Shown piece by piece: positions 1-10,095 of a stretch of DNA of 64,000 nt. The notes under the pieces were generated by a model. It saw nothing but the letters and a program-made list of their open reading frames with translations, searched no databases and had not been told where the DNA came from. Both the position numbers and the translations under genes were made by a program. This DNA comes from CAUZWH01 sp965224275 (GTDB lineage Bacteria > Pseudomonadota > Alphaproteobacteria > SHVV01). Positions within the stretch are counted from its first letter, which is position 1. Every line of letters begins with the position of its first letter. The stretch is taken from the NCBI GenBank assembly GCA_965224275.1, contig CBDCYR010000007.1, positions 88,708 to 152,707 of the forward strand, given 5' to 3'.

Positions 1-1075
1 AGTGCTGCGTCAGCCAGAGCAAACGGCGACATTGTCGCTGCCGCCCTCTCAACGACGTCGCCCAGCCCCGGGTCGATATGTTTTTGCCAGTCGGGGAAAC
101 CTGTGACAGCCCGGCCGATTCCGGCACGTATGGCAATGCCTATGGTCGATTCCAGCGGATCCTCGATATTAATTTTAAGCGGCACGATCGTGCACCGCGC
201 ATCAGCAAATTTCTGTACCGCTCGTTCGCAGATACGCACGACCTCCGCATCGGCCTTGAGGAAGCCAAGGTCCGGCGCCCAGCCGATCCTCAGTCCTTCC
301 AGCGGTGCCGGGTCACCCTCGGCAATCGTGTCCGCCGGCAGCGAGTGCGGATCGCGTTCGTCGGGCCCGGCTAGCACCCGGTAGAGTAAGGCGGCATCGT
401 CAACTGTGCGGGTTTGCGGACCGAGATGGCCGATCCGGCCATTCGGTGCAACAGGCGAATTGGGGATGCGGCCGTAAGACGCTTTGAAGCCGAACGTGCC
501 GGTAAAAGAGGCCGGAATACGAATCGAGCCGCCGCCATCCGAGCCGATGTGAAACGGCCCAAATCCCACCGCGGTAGCCGCTGTTGCCCCGCCGCTCGAG
601 CCGCCTGGCGTGCGTTCGAGATTCCACGGGTTGCGGGTCTCTGGAAACAAAACGTTCGAACTTGCGCCCTTCCAGCCGAGTTCAGGCGTGTTGGTCTTGC
701 CAGTGATGATCGCGCCAGCTTTGCGCAGGCGTTCGATGGCGGGCGGGTCTTGTTTAGGAACATCGTTCCGGAAGAACCAAGAGCCACGCGTACATGGCAT
801 GCCCTTTACCAAGATCAGGTCTTTGATTGAGATGGGAAGGCCGTGCAGCAGCCCCAGCGGCTCGCCGCTCATCATCGCTCTTTCGGCCTTGCGAGCTGCG
901 CCTTCGCGCCGCGGCGATCAAGGTGAACAAAGGCGTGGATTTTAGGATCAAGCCGATCGATTCGCGCCAATAAGTGATCAAGAAGTTCGATCGGCGATAA
1001 TTTGCGCTGACCGATCAGCGCCCTGAGCTCGACCGCAGAAAGTTTATAGAGCTCGCTTTTACCTGTTCGCGCCAT
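1..1075 (-). pseudogene. Amidase-signature hydrolase, frameshifted and cut by the window edge
   Basis: Amidase signature family (Ser-Ser-Lys amide hydrolase, GatA-like fold, cytoplasmic). The start ATG at 1075 follows a GGAGAG ribosome binding site. The first 67 codons (stop at 872) match the helical N-terminus of amidases. All catalytic landmarks lie in another frame that stays open to base 1: ISIKDL with the catalytic Lys, then GSSGG and GSDGGGSIRIPAS with the two serines. One missing base near 891-897 explains the shift: an extra G on the minus strand joins the two frames into one continuous amidase. Substrate unknown; family members act on many amides. It is either a pseudogene or a sequencing error. 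The 3' end lies outside the window. Confidence 0.85.
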
Positions 1076-1232
1076 CTTGCTCTCCCTGGAGTAACCTCAA
1101 CCGTCCGACTAAACGGTTTTCCTTAGCCGGCGCCGTTTATAGTTTGTTAAGCATAACCCGCCAATATCTCAGGCGATAAGGATACCCGCACCGTTCGCGG
1201 GCATCACATGGTAGCAACGGAGTGGATCCCTC

Positions 1233-1586
1233 GTGAGCAAAGGCAACGACGGTAAATCCGAGGTCGATAAGGCTGTGCCGAGCCCGACAACGGACCGCGC
1301 TGCAAAGAAAGCTCGCCAAATCGCGGTCGCTCTTCAATACGAACCGGAGCGCCAGTCGGCGCCGCGGGTCGTCGCTACCGGAAAGGGCGCAGTTGCGGAA
1401 CAAATTCTCGCGATTGCGTTCGCCAACGGGGTGAAGGTTCGCGAAGACGCCGACCTTGCGGAGATACTGTCGGTCCTCGAAGTGGACAGCATAATCCCGG
1501 TGGAGGTGCTCGCAACGGTCGCTGAGATCCTCGCGTATGTATACCGCGCAAACGGCGCGGATTTGCCCGAGATGAGGCCACAATGA
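1233..1586 (+). CDS. FlhB C-terminal-domain-like protein (FhlB type)
   Basis: 117 aa. The second half resembles the cytoplasmic tail of FlhB, the substrate-specificity switch of the flagellar export gate: a KVREDADLAEIL block followed by VDSIIPVEVLATVAEILAYVY. It lacks the FlhB membrane part and the NPTH autocleavage motif, as is typical of stand-alone FhlB-type proteins. The first 50 residues are polar, low in complexity and probably flexible. Start is GTG at 1233 with GGAG about 10 bases upstream. It overlaps the next gene by ATGA and lies just ahead of fliO-fliP, which supports a role at the export gate. The precise function is inferred. Confidence 0.75.
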   Translation: MSKGNDGKSEVDKAVPSPTTDRAAKKARQIAVALQYEPERQSAPRVVATGKGAVAEQILAIAFANGVKVREDADLAEILSVLEVDSIIPVEVLATVAEILAYVYRANGADLPEMRPQ

Positions 1587-1849
1587 CCGATGCCGATAGC
1601 AACAAAGTGATCGCCGAATATGTCGAGCTGCAAAAGCTCATGGGAGAAGCCCGACGGCGAATGATGGAGGGTGAGCGCTTAAGCCTCGCCACGATCACCA
1701 AACGCACCCAGAAATTTTGCGATCATGTGACGTCTCTCATTCCAGAGGAACGCATTCGTTTCGCAGATCGCTTGGGTTCGCTGGTGACCGATCTCGACCT
1801 GCTGGAAGTGCAGCTACATGCCCAGCAGGAAGCAATCGCCGCTCAGTAA
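1583..1849 (+). CDS. Small helical protein of the fliOP operon, function unknown
   Basis: 88 aa, translationally coupled to the upstream FlhB-like gene (ATGA overlap). It is rich in Glu, Arg, Leu and Gln, and is probably all helical with a coiled-coil tendency. There is no signal peptide or membrane segment. I do not recognise a family. Position between an FlhB-tail protein and fliO suggests an accessory export or chaperone role, by context only. Confidence 0.6.
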   Translation: MTDADSNKVIAEYVELQKLMGEARRRMMEGERLSLATITKRTQKFCDHVTSLIPEERIRFADRLGSLVTDLDLLEVQLHAQQEAIAAQ

Positions 1850-1894
1850 GCCGACACACCTCCAGCATCGACTGTCCCACCGAACCTTATCGGT

Positions 1895-2272
1895 ATGGAA
1901 TTCACCGATTATCTCCGCTTTGTCGCGGCCCTGGCCTTTGTGGTGGGCCTGATCGGCATACTGGCGGTGGGCGCGCGACGCTTCGGGATGACCCCGAAGA
2001 TCACCCGCAAAGCAGGGCAGCGCGGCAGTCGCCTGTCGATCGTCGACATGCTGTCGGTCGATGGCAAGCGACGCCTGGTCCTGCTTCGCCGCGACGATGT
2101 CGAACACCTGGTGATGCTAGGGCCAAACACGGAAACACTTATTGAAGGCGGAATCGAAGCGGACCAAACACCGATCGAGGGACGTTCTCCGACCGGCGAG
2201 GACGACGATCGCGGAGTCATGAAACTGCGTGGATTGCCGTCGCTAAGTCGGTTTAGGTCATCGGGAGACTGA
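1895..2272 (+). CDS. fliO: Flagellar biosynthesis protein FliO
   Basis: 125 aa. One N-terminal membrane segment (about residues 8-26, FVAALAFVVGLIGILAVGA) is followed by a small cytoplasmic domain with the alphaproteobacterial FliO signature: LSIVDMLSVDGKRRLVLLRR, then DDVEHLVMLGPN. FliO helps assemble the FliP pore of the flagellar type III export gate. It lies one base upstream of the fliP start codon, so the two are certainly co-translated. The C-terminal 40 residues are acidic and low in complexity. Confidence 0.88.
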   Translation: MEFTDYLRFVAALAFVVGLIGILAVGARRFGMTPKITRKAGQRGSRLSIVDMLSVDGKRRLVLLRRDDVEHLVMLGPNTETLIEGGIEADQTPIEGRSPTGEDDDRGVMKLRGLPSLSRFRSSGD

Positions 2273-2273
2273 T

Positions 2274-3005
2274 GTGAACATTCGCCCCAGTCTGCTGATC
2301 ATCGTGTTCACCCTGGCGCTGCTCCCATCAGCCGCTTTGGCCCAGCAGTTCAATTTGGATCTTGGTGAATCCGGCCCCCTAACCGGACGTCTCATCCAGC
2401 TTATCGTGCTGGTAACCGTGCTCGCGCTGGCCCCGTCAATCCTCGTCGTTCTGACCTCATTTACCCGCATCGTTATCGTTCTGTCGTTGCTGCGGAGCGC
2501 GATGGGTGTTCAACAAACGCCGCCCAACGTCGTGCTGATCAGCCTGGCGTTATTTCTCACAGCGTTCGTGATGGCGCCGACCCTGCAACGTGTTTATGAC
2601 AACGGCGTCGCGCCGTTAATCAATGAGGAAATTGAAGAACGCGAGGCATTCGATCGGTCGATCGCGCCGATCCATGAATTTATGCGCCGCCATGTCCGCG
2701 ACGCCGACCTCGAAACTTTCATGGATATGGCCAAGATCGAGCAGCCGGAAACAGCCGAGGACACCCCGCTGAGGGCGCTGATCCCGGCATTCTTGATCAG
2801 CGAACTCAGGCGCGCTTTCGAGATTGGGTTTTTGCTGTTTATCCCCTTCCTCATTATCGACATGGTGGTGGCGTCGGTTTTGATGTCGATGGGTATGATG
2901 ATGTTGCCACCCATCATCATTTCGCTACCCTTCAAACTGATCTTTTTCGTTCTGGTCGATGGCTGGAAGCTCGTCTCGGAGAGCCTCGTGCAGAGTTTTG
3001 GGTAA
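2274..3005 (+). CDS. fliP: Flagellar export gate protein FliP
   Basis: 243 aa, normal length. N-terminal signal peptide (cleavage expected after PSAALA), then the conserved FliP block LTSFTRIVIVLSLLRSAMG and a central periplasmic region with acidic residues. The C-terminal hydrophobic part includes SVLMSMGMMMLPPIIISLPF and the final VDGWKLV motif. With FliQ and FliR (not in the window) it forms the export pore in the inner membrane. GTG start at 2274, with GGGAGA upstream overlapping the end of fliO. No fliQ follows; the next gene is on the other strand. Confidence 0.96.
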   Translation: MNIRPSLLIIVFTLALLPSAALAQQFNLDLGESGPLTGRLIQLIVLVTVLALAPSILVVLTSFTRIVIVLSLLRSAMGVQQTPPNVVLISLALFLTAFVMAPTLQRVYDNGVAPLINEEIEEREAFDRSIAPIHEFMRRHVRDADLETFMDMAKIEQPETAEDTPLRALIPAFLISELRRAFEIGFLLFIPFLIIDMVVASVLMSMGMMMLPPIIISLPFKLIFFVLVDGWKLVSESLVQSFG

Positions 3006-3037
3006 ATCGTTGCCAACCCAAACGCACCGTCCCTTCT

Positions 3038-3394
3038 CTACTGATTGTTCATTTCATCAACTTCGCAACGCGCGTGCGCGCCCGCGCCGCGGGCAAATGC
3101 GATCGCCCGGTTGGCAAAGGATTGGGCGTTGCCCACGTAGGTTTGCAGCCGCCGAACATATCGGTTGGCGTCGTCACGATATTTCTTGAAAACACCCTTC
3201 GGACAAGCCTCACGGCCGGTTAGCCTTTGGGTCGCAACGCAGCTCGGCATTTTCGGGCGGTTAAGAGTACCCGGCGGTCGCGGTTGACTCTCGGTGAACG
3301 ATGGGACGGCGCACGCGGCGTGCGCGCGCTCTGCGTTCGCTAAAACAACCGTGACGACAAACACGATCATCACCCACAGCGACAACCTGCGCAT
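3038..3394 (-). CDS. Secreted small cysteine-containing protein, unknown function
   Basis: 118 aa from ATG 3394 with GGAAG upstream; longer in-frame extensions upstream look non-coding. Clear signal peptide: MRRLSLWVMIVFVVTVV, then cleavage near ERAHA-ACA. The mature part has four cysteines (ACAVPSF, PSCVAT, REACPKG, ARCEVD), which could form two disulphides, and a C-terminal helix with NAQSFANRAIAFARG. Periplasmic or secreted. I do not recognise a family. Convergent with fliP and divergent from the dehydrogenase gene at 3550. Confidence 0.65.
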   Translation of the reverse strand: MRRLSLWVMIVFVVTVVLANAERAHAACAVPSFTESQPRPPGTLNRPKMPSCVATQRLTGREACPKGVFKKYRDDANRYVRRLQTYVGNAQSFANRAIAFARGAGAHARCEVDEMNNQ

Positions 3395-3549
3395 AGATGC
3401 TTCCCTCGGTATTGCCGCACGGCTATCCATGCAGTGCCGCAGATCATACAGTCTCGATTCTCCTCGCCCGGAGAAATTCGAACGGCGCGGGAAAGCCGGC
3501 CGCAGGCTAGCGTCCGCTTGGCAAGATATCTGGCGTGAGAGAGAACAAC

Positions 3550-4338
3550 ATGGACCAGCGCATCGGAATCGTCGGGTTCGGTTATCTCGGCGAGGCGCTG
3601 TGGCGGCGAGCAACGAACACGCCAGACCGGGCACAGGTCGTGTTCGTCCATAATCGCACGGCCGCACGATTGTCGAACGTTCCTCGCAATCTAGTGCTGG
3701 ACAATCTGGTCGACGCGCCCGCCCGCGCCGCCGACTTGATTGTCGAAGCTGCCCATCCCGATGTGACGCGCAGATATGGCGCGGCCTTCCTTGAGGCCGC
3801 CGACTACATGCCCCTTTCGGTCACCGCCCTTGCTGACGACGCCTTACGCGCTCGATTGCTCGAGGTTGCGGCGGGCTCTGGACACCAACTCTTTCTACCG
3901 GTCGGCGCGCTGGTTGGAGGCGATAGCCTCTACGTGAACCGGAAGATGTGGCGCGATGTCACGATCACGTTTCGCAAGAACCCCGTCAGTATCGATGCCT
4001 CCGAAAGCGGGATCAGCACGCAAGCCGCAACCCAGCCCTCGGTCCTGTTCGAGGGATCAGCGCGCGAGATTGCCGCCAAATATCCGCGCAACGTCAACAC
4101 CATGGTGACTTGCGCGCTATTGTCGGTCGGACTGGACCGCTGCCGCGCCCGGCTAATTTCAGACCCAACGCTGCAACAAGGTATCGCCGAGGTCGAAGCG
4201 TGGGGCACGGACGGGAGCTACATCAAAACCGAAAAACGCCAACCCATGGCGGGCGTTTCGGGTACCGAGATGATTGAGACGGCATGGCGCTCCGTGACCG
4301 CAGCGTTAGGCGGCCACGACCCGCTTCATCTCGTCTAA
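3550..4338 (+). CDS. Aspartate dehydrogenase-like oxidoreductase (NadX/DUF108 family)
   Basis: 262 aa. N-terminal Rossmann fold with RIGIVGFGYLGEAL (GxGxxG), then the VEAAHPDV block typical of aspartate dehydrogenases, the LPVGALVGGDSL segment and the C-terminal PRNVNTMVTCALLSVGLDR segment of the DUF108 domain. These enzymes convert L-aspartate to iminoaspartate or oxaloacetate with NAD(P), often for NAD synthesis. ATG 3550 was chosen over the in-frame GTG at 3535 because GAGAGAGAAC sits just upstream as ribosome binding site. Monocistronic, convergent with the next gene. Confidence 0.82.
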   Translation: MDQRIGIVGFGYLGEALWRRATNTPDRAQVVFVHNRTAARLSNVPRNLVLDNLVDAPARAADLIVEAAHPDVTRRYGAAFLEAADYMPLSVTALADDALRARLLEVAAGSGHQLFLPVGALVGGDSLYVNRKMWRDVTITFRKNPVSIDASESGISTQAATQPSVLFEGSAREIAAKYPRNVNTMVTCALLSVGLDRCRARLISDPTLQQGIAEVEAWGTDGSYIKTEKRQPMAGVSGTEMIETAWRSVTAALGGHDPLHLV

Positions 4339-4403
4339 AACAGGCAGTCGACCAGCACAGCCGCAAAGGGGCTTGCGAACGAACCCGGATGGTCGCTTCG
4401 TGG

Positions 4404-5468
4404 CTACAACAGGGCGTAATGCATACCCTTGGAGATCGGCGGAAGGCCCGTCACGATCTCAGCCCAATTCTCGCCGCCATCCTCGCTGGCCCACACCTCA
4501 CCCGTCACCGTCGCGCCGAAAATCGAAAACGACGCCCCCCAATCCTCCAAAGCCACGGCTTGGAAGGATGGTTTTAGCCGATCCGGCAGACCATTTCGTA
4601 ACTGCGTCCACGTCTTACCACGGTCGATACTTTTTGAGATCCGCGATCCCGTCGTTCCGCGTTCACCCCACTCACCAGGCTGTGTCTCAGCGGCCGTGAT
4701 GAAGATCGTGTCGGTTTCTTTGGGGTTCACGAGCACAAAATCTGGATAGCCTCCGATCTCATGCTTGGTGTCGGTCCGATGTTCCCAGGTCGCGCCGCCG
4801 TCGGCGGTAACATAGGTGCCATCTCCGCCGGTGAGATAGATCTGGTCTGGATTTGTCGGGTCGATCGCTGTCCGGTGCACATCGTCATCCATGCCGGAAA
4901 TAATGGCGAAAGTTGCTCCGCCGTCAGTGCTTTTCAACAACCCGCCCTGCTCGATGCTGACGAACAGTGTGTTGGGATCGGTCGGATCAAAGTTGATGTG
5001 CTTTGTGTGCGCGAGGTGGGGCGGCGCCGGAAATGTCCAGCTTGACATGTCTACCGCCCGCATCGCCGGCAATTCGGACCAATTGCGGCCGAGATCATCG
5101 CTACAGAAAAGGTGCGCGGGTTCAGTCCCCGCGTAGATCCGGCTGGTGCCATTGCGGCGAGCAGCTGCCAGGCTATAGACATCTGTTTCAGAAAGGCCGT
5201 TGTCGCGGCGTTCCCAACTACCACCGCCATCCTCGCTGACGAACACGGCATCCTGAGTGGCGCCGGCGACGATCGCGCCGCTCATCGGTTCAATAAGTAG
5301 TGCATGGATATGCTTGTCGGTCAGCCAGCGGTCGGTCGGGCGCCAGTTCGAGCTACCCGGATCGCGCGCGATCCGAACAATTCCTTCCTTCGTACCGATT
5401 AGGATTTCGTTTGCGGGTGATGACGACGTGAAGGTGGTATCGCCACCGTGCGACAGTGTTATGGCCAT
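4404..5468 (-). CDS. BNR/sortilin-type beta-propeller protein
   Basis: 354 aa without a signal peptide. Repeated Asp-box motifs SEDGGGSWE, SDDLGRNW, STDGGATF, TADGGATWE, SIDRGKTW and SEDGGENW mark six or more propeller blades of the BNR/sialidase-like or sortilin fold. Bacterial members are often annotated as exo-alpha-sialidase or glycosyl hydrolase, but the sialidase Arg triad is not evident, so the activity is unknown. Strong AAGGAG six bases before ATG 5468. It lies downstream of the TPR gene on the same strand, with a 115-base gap. Confidence 0.8.
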   Translation of the reverse strand: MAITLSHGGDTTFTSSSPANEILIGTKEGIVRIARDPGSSNWRPTDRWLTDKHIHALLIEPMSGAIVAGATQDAVFVSEDGGGSWERRDNGLSETDVYSLAAARRNGTSRIYAGTEPAHLFCSDDLGRNWSELPAMRAVDMSSWTFPAPPHLAHTKHINFDPTDPNTLFVSIEQGGLLKSTDGGATFAIISGMDDDVHRTAIDPTNPDQIYLTGGDGTYVTADGGATWEHRTDTKHEIGGYPDFVLVNPKETDTIFITAAETQPGEWGERGTTGSRISKSIDRGKTWTQLRNGLPDRLKPSFQAVALEDWGASFSIFGATVTGEVWASEDGGENWAEIVTGLPPISKGMHYALL

Positions 5469-6064
5469 GAGAATCTCCTTTTCCCTAGCCTGAGTATATT
5501 CGTTGAGCGGACCCGCGTCGCGAACCGCGAAACCTGAGCAACACTCGCGTCACAAAAATGTACCGCAAATTTTGGTTTGCTAGCTAATTACTTAACTGAC
5601 GTTTGGCGGCTTCGTAGTACCCAGCCATGAAGGCATCTACGGTGTCGAGGGTGGCAACCTGTTGGGATAATTCTCGGAAGGCTGTTTTGGTACGATCGAA
5701 ATTACCCGTCAATAGATCAAAACCGCTCGCGTTAGCGCCGGCCTGCATTTTTTCGTTGTATCGCCGCCGCAGGCTATCGAGACCGGCGCGGTTGTCTTCG
5801 AACGTAAGCGCGACCGCGACACGAAGAACCTGGGTCTGTTCGATCTCTCCGAGCGGCGCCTCCGCTTTCCAACGATCTCCTAAAATGCTCTCGAGACTCG
5901 CGGCAACCTTGACCCATTCCTTGCGCCGCCAGTGTATTTCGGATCGGATCAATTCGGCGCTTCGCGTCGCATCGGCCTCGATCAATTTGAGCGCTTCGTC
6001 ATCGCGTTCGAGTTCGACCAACGCCCGGGCCTCGAGTTGACGGCGTTCTGCGTCCAGTTCCTTA

Positions 6065-6996
6065 GAGTCCGACTCGAAACTCTATGTTTGATAACAGTAC
6101 CTTGCGAGCCGCCTTGTGAGGAGTCGGATGTTGGCGACAAGAATCCATGCCTGTGCGGAGGCGATTGATTTCTCCCAATCCTTGGCCAGTCGACGGCATC
6201 GGTTGAGCCAGGCGAAGGTCCTCTCGACGACCCATCGTCTGGGCAGGAGCTCGAAGCCCTGGGCGGTGTCTGAGCGCTTGATGATCTCGAGCTTCCAGCG
6301 GCCGATGTCCTCAAGGGCGCCCTCAAGTTTCGGTCCCGCGTAGGCGGCGTCGGCGAAGAGGTGACGCAGCCGGGGGAAGCGATGACGGATCGATTTGAGG
6401 ACCTCGGGCGCGCCGTCGCGGTCCTGGATATCGGCTGCGTGCACGATCAGGCCGACCAGCAGGCCGAGTGTATCGGTGACGATGTGACGCTTGCGGCCCT
6501 TGATCTTCTTGCCCGCGTCATAGCCCCGAACACCACCGCTTTCCGTGGTTTTCACGCTCTGGCTGTCGATCACCCCGGCGCTCGGGCCGGCCTCGCGTCC
6601 TTCCAGCTCCCGGGCCGCCATGACCAGGTGATGGTTGATGCTCTCCAGCAGGCCGTTGGAGCGCCAGTCGTAGAAATAGCGCTGGACCGTGGAAGGCGGA
6701 GGGAAGTCGTTCGGCAACATCGCCCACTGGCAGCCCGTCGAGGCCATGTACATGACCGCATCCATGACATGGCGCAGGTCCGTCGTCCTCGGCCGGCCGA
6801 TCTTCTTGCGCGGCGGCATGAGCGGCACGATCAACGCCCACTCTCGATCCGTCAGGTCGCTTGCGTAGCGCCCGCCACGGCGCTCATAATTCGGGCGAGT
6901 GATTTCGGTCCACATGTTGTGCCTCCTCGTTTGCTTTGACACAACCGAGTAAGCCACAACCGACTGAAATCACTCAACTAGTTTCGGGTTGGCCTC
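6065..6996 (-). mobile_element. IS5-family insertion sequence, copy 1
   Basis: 932 bp. Ends are imperfect inverted repeats, GAGTCCGACTCGAAACT on the left and the complement of GAGGCCAACCCGAAACT on the right. The element is flanked by a 3-bp duplication TTA (6062-6064 and 6997-6999). TNA targets of 3 bp fit the IS1031 or IS427 subgroups of IS5. One transposase gene lies inside. It interrupts the AMIN/TPR gene. At least two bases differ from copies 2 and 3. Confidence 0.95.
6082..6915 (-). CDS. IS5-family transposase (copy 1)
   Basis: 277 aa DDE transposase. Asp in VIDSQSVKTTES, Asp in LFADAAYAG, Glu in WVVERTFAWLNR. The N-terminal part with YASDLTDREWALI and MYMASTGCQW is the DUF4096-like domain of IS5 transposases. 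ATG 6915 follows a perfect AGGAGG at the right distance; the longer ORF start 14 codons upstream has none. It differs from the other two copies by Val for Ala in the ALI(V/A)PLMPP segment. Confidence 0.95.
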   Translation of the reverse strand: MWTEITRPNYERRGGRYASDLTDREWALIVPLMPPRKKIGRPRTTDLRHVMDAVMYMASTGCQWAMLPNDFPPPSTVQRYFYDWRSNGLLESINHHLVMAARELEGREAGPSAGVIDSQSVKTTESGGVRGYDAGKKIKGRKRHIVTDTLGLLVGLIVHAADIQDRDGAPEVLKSIRHRFPRLRHLFADAAYAGPKLEGALEDIGRWKLEIIKRSDTAQGFELLPRRWVVERTFAWLNRCRRLAKDWEKSIASAQAWILVANIRLLTRRLARYCYQT

Positions 6997-9900
6997 TTAG
7001 GCAAATTCACCCAGCGCGAGGCCCGCAGGATACGCAAAGCCTGCGACGGTTTCTGATCGAGCAAATGAATCACGGCGAGGCGTGCGCCCACGCGTGCCTT
7101 GGGCTCACCCCGCAAGCGGAACTTGACCTGGTGATCCAAAAGTTGCGCCGCACCATCAAGCAGATCGACCGCAGCCATCCGGTCGGCGAGTATTCGGATC
7201 ATTTGGTCGCCGTCGCGCCCGCCCGGTGTTAGCTCACGAAAATCGAAGAACAACGCAAGCGCATTGATTGGATCTAGGTTGTTGGCGCGGCCGTTGAGGA
7301 ATAAGTCACGGAATAGTTCATCCATCCGACTGCCGGCCTCTTTGGAGGCGTCATCATCGGGGAAGTAAGTGATGATTTCGCGCAACGACTTCAGCGCATC
7401 GGAGAAACGCTCCTGATCGATGTGCAAATTGGCGACGCGATTGAGCACCTTGAATTCGTAGTCGCCACCGCGCCACGCAAAGCGCAACGCTTCCAGCCGT
7501 TTGATCGCCTCGTCGGGCTTGATTTCGTCGTACTTTAGCTGCAGTTCGGTCTTCAGGTAATTGCCTTCGGCGCGGCCAAGACGGTCGTCGTAAGCGATTG
7601 CCGTGGCCACAGCTTCCATTGCCCCCAACGGATCCTCGAGGACGTCCTTGGCGCGCGCGACCAGCAGTTGAGCCTGGGCACGCAAAGCATCCGTCGGAGC
7701 TTCGGCAACGAGCGACGTGAGGATCAAATCGGTGGATTCAAAATCCTCCTGCTCTAAGGCTGCTTTTACAGCAGCAATGCGCAGGGTTGCACGCTCCTTT
7801 GGTGGGAACAGGGCGAACGCGTTTTCACCAGCGATGATGAATTCCTGATGCGCCTCAAGCCAATTCTCGTGGAACGCATGCCAGGCGCCGCGCCAGAGGT
7901 GGATGCCGGGATCACCGTCGAGCGCACTATAGAAAATATCGGGCTCCGCCTCGTCGTAGCGCTTCATCTGCATCTGCGCTACGCCACGTATGCCACGAAA
8001 CACAGGATCTTCGACCGCGAGGGGATCATTTTCGACGACCAATCGCATAACGCCCAAAGCCTCAACGGCCATGCTGTTGGCGAAGTAGAGCTTGGTGAGA
8101 TCCCAGCGCGGCGGATTTCGCAGGGCGCGTACGGTAACGACAGCCTTGCTGGTGGCCTCATCACGCGCTTCCATGAAGGTCTGCCCCGGCCGTTGACGCC
8201 ATTCGGCGAAGCGGAAAATAGAGTCCGGCAACGACGGTTTTGCGGCTTCTTCGCCCTCTTTACTGGCATCCGATTCGGAACTGCCCGTTTGACTTTGAGC
8301 CGCCGGCTCGACCGCCGGGCGGGGGCTTACGGCTGAACCACCGAGCGTTGAGCTGCCCGCCACCGTATCTGATATTAGCAGCCCGCTGTCGCTAGAGACT
8401 TCGACGCCACTGCGCACCAAGCGGACGCCGATATCATCGGCAAACGGGGTCACGACTACGCCTCGCGAGGAGGCTGCGATAGCAAACTGTAGGAACGACC
8501 GGCCGGCAACGACACCGCTCGGTGAATTAACCGGCACCACGAACATCGTATCTCCAACTTCCGGATCCTCGACGGTGAGTCGGTTGCCGGTCTTGTCCAC
8601 GGCAAGAACGACCCGCGCACCAAGCTGAGAATCGGGTTCCCGCCGGACGATCACGGGTGCTCTGGGGGGAACGACGCGCGGGACTAATTCCAGCGCCCAA
8701 TCGTCAGCATCGGTCACCCACAATGGAAACAGGTCATCTCGAGCCCGGATCCGTAACACGGTGGCGCTGATATGCGGTCGCTGTTCGACCAAAAATACGC
8801 TTTCGGCCAACCTCTCGGGAATCTCGTCGACGTTGGTGGGAATTTTTGCGTCGATAACCAACCACAGGTATCCGGCGCGCGGGAATACTGCGGTGGCGAC
8901 ACCAGGCACAGGTGTCACTTCGATCCGCGGCACATCCGCGGTCCCATCGATACTCACTTGGATAGCCTCCGGCAGTTTGGCCGGCGGCTCCGGTGGCGGC
9001 GCGATATCAGCCGCGACAACCGTTTGCTCCCCGTCGGCTTCGCCGTCATCACCGCCCTCTTCCGCCGAAATCTCCGGGCGGATGTTTGAGGACGAAGCTG
9101 ACGCGGCTTGCTTGACGGCCGCCGGTATCAACGGAGTTGGGGCGCGAGTTGCCGCCGGGCGGGTTGAAACCACCGCTTCGGTTGCCGCGCTGGCACGTTT
9201 TTTCTTATTCGGATCAACCGGGCTTTTGGTTTTGGGTCCTGTTGAAGCTATCTGAGCGCGAGACGGACTCGGGCCGCCCGACAAGATATCGACGACGACC
9301 TTGGTTCCGGCCCGAAAATGGCGCATGCGCGCGTCGGCAGGGACTGCAATATTAATTTTCAGTTGGTTATCGGCGCGCCGTTGGGTGATTGTTTTGATCC
9401 GCTGTGGCGGCCGTTTTGCGATGCCGGCAATCGCCGCCAGCGATTCGCTCTGAAACGAAAGATTGATTGACTCGCCGGATTTGTTAGCGGTGTAGTTTGT
9501 ATTGGCGGACCAATCGAACACCAGGCGCGTGTATCCCGCGTGCAAGCCGGTTCGCACGCCAACCTCGGAGTTTTGAGCCGCCCTCGCTTGAACCCGCGTC
9601 GGTTGGTCCGGCTTATTCTGGGCCGTATTGGGTTTGCCTGGAGGGTCTTGGTCAATCAAATCAACCACGATGGAGTTTCCGCGCCGCCGGGTTTGCAAAC
9701 GAAATTCCTTGGTAAGCGCGAATGCAACAGATCGGCCATCAGGCCCTGGGGTCGTCGCAGTTATGTATTTTGAGAGATGTTTTTCGACCGAACGGAAGCT
9801 TGTCTCGAAAGAATCCGCGAACGTGACGGTCAACTGACCGCCCTCGATTTTCGCGTCGAAAGTTATTCGCTTTGGCCAATCAAAAACGATCCGAGCATAG

Positions 9901-10095
9901 CCGGGATGCGGCCAGGCTCGCGTTTTTACCGCCTCGGCAGCGATCACCGATGCCGTTGAGAGCAGCGTCATACCGACCGCTACCGCGACTATTGCTAAAA
10001 CGAAAAGGCTCGGTCGCGCCTCAACGCGACGCGGTTTTTCCTGATTAGGAATTACATTTCTCATCATTTGCCCGACAGCATCGAGACAACGAGAC

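Larger units (their letters stand above)
5584..10067 (-). pseudogene. Large AMIN/TPR-type envelope protein gene split by IS5
   Basis: Without the insertion this gene would encode about 1182 aa. An N-terminal signal anchor (FVLAIVAVAVGMTLLSTASV) is followed by repeated AMIN-like beta domains (GYARIVFDWP and GYTRLVFDWS), a long Pro/Ala/Ser linker, and a C-terminal half of TPR-like helical repeats. The IS5 copy sits at 6065-6996; deleting it and one TTA copy rejoins the frame exactly (NLPK then ELDAERR). The 5' part can still give about 1030 aa, ending 7 codons inside the element. ATG 10067 was chosen because the preceding ORF extension overlaps motE. Co-oriented and 28 bases downstream of motE, so probably the last gene of the fliLM operon. 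The role in flagellar function is inferred from position. Confidence 0.8.
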
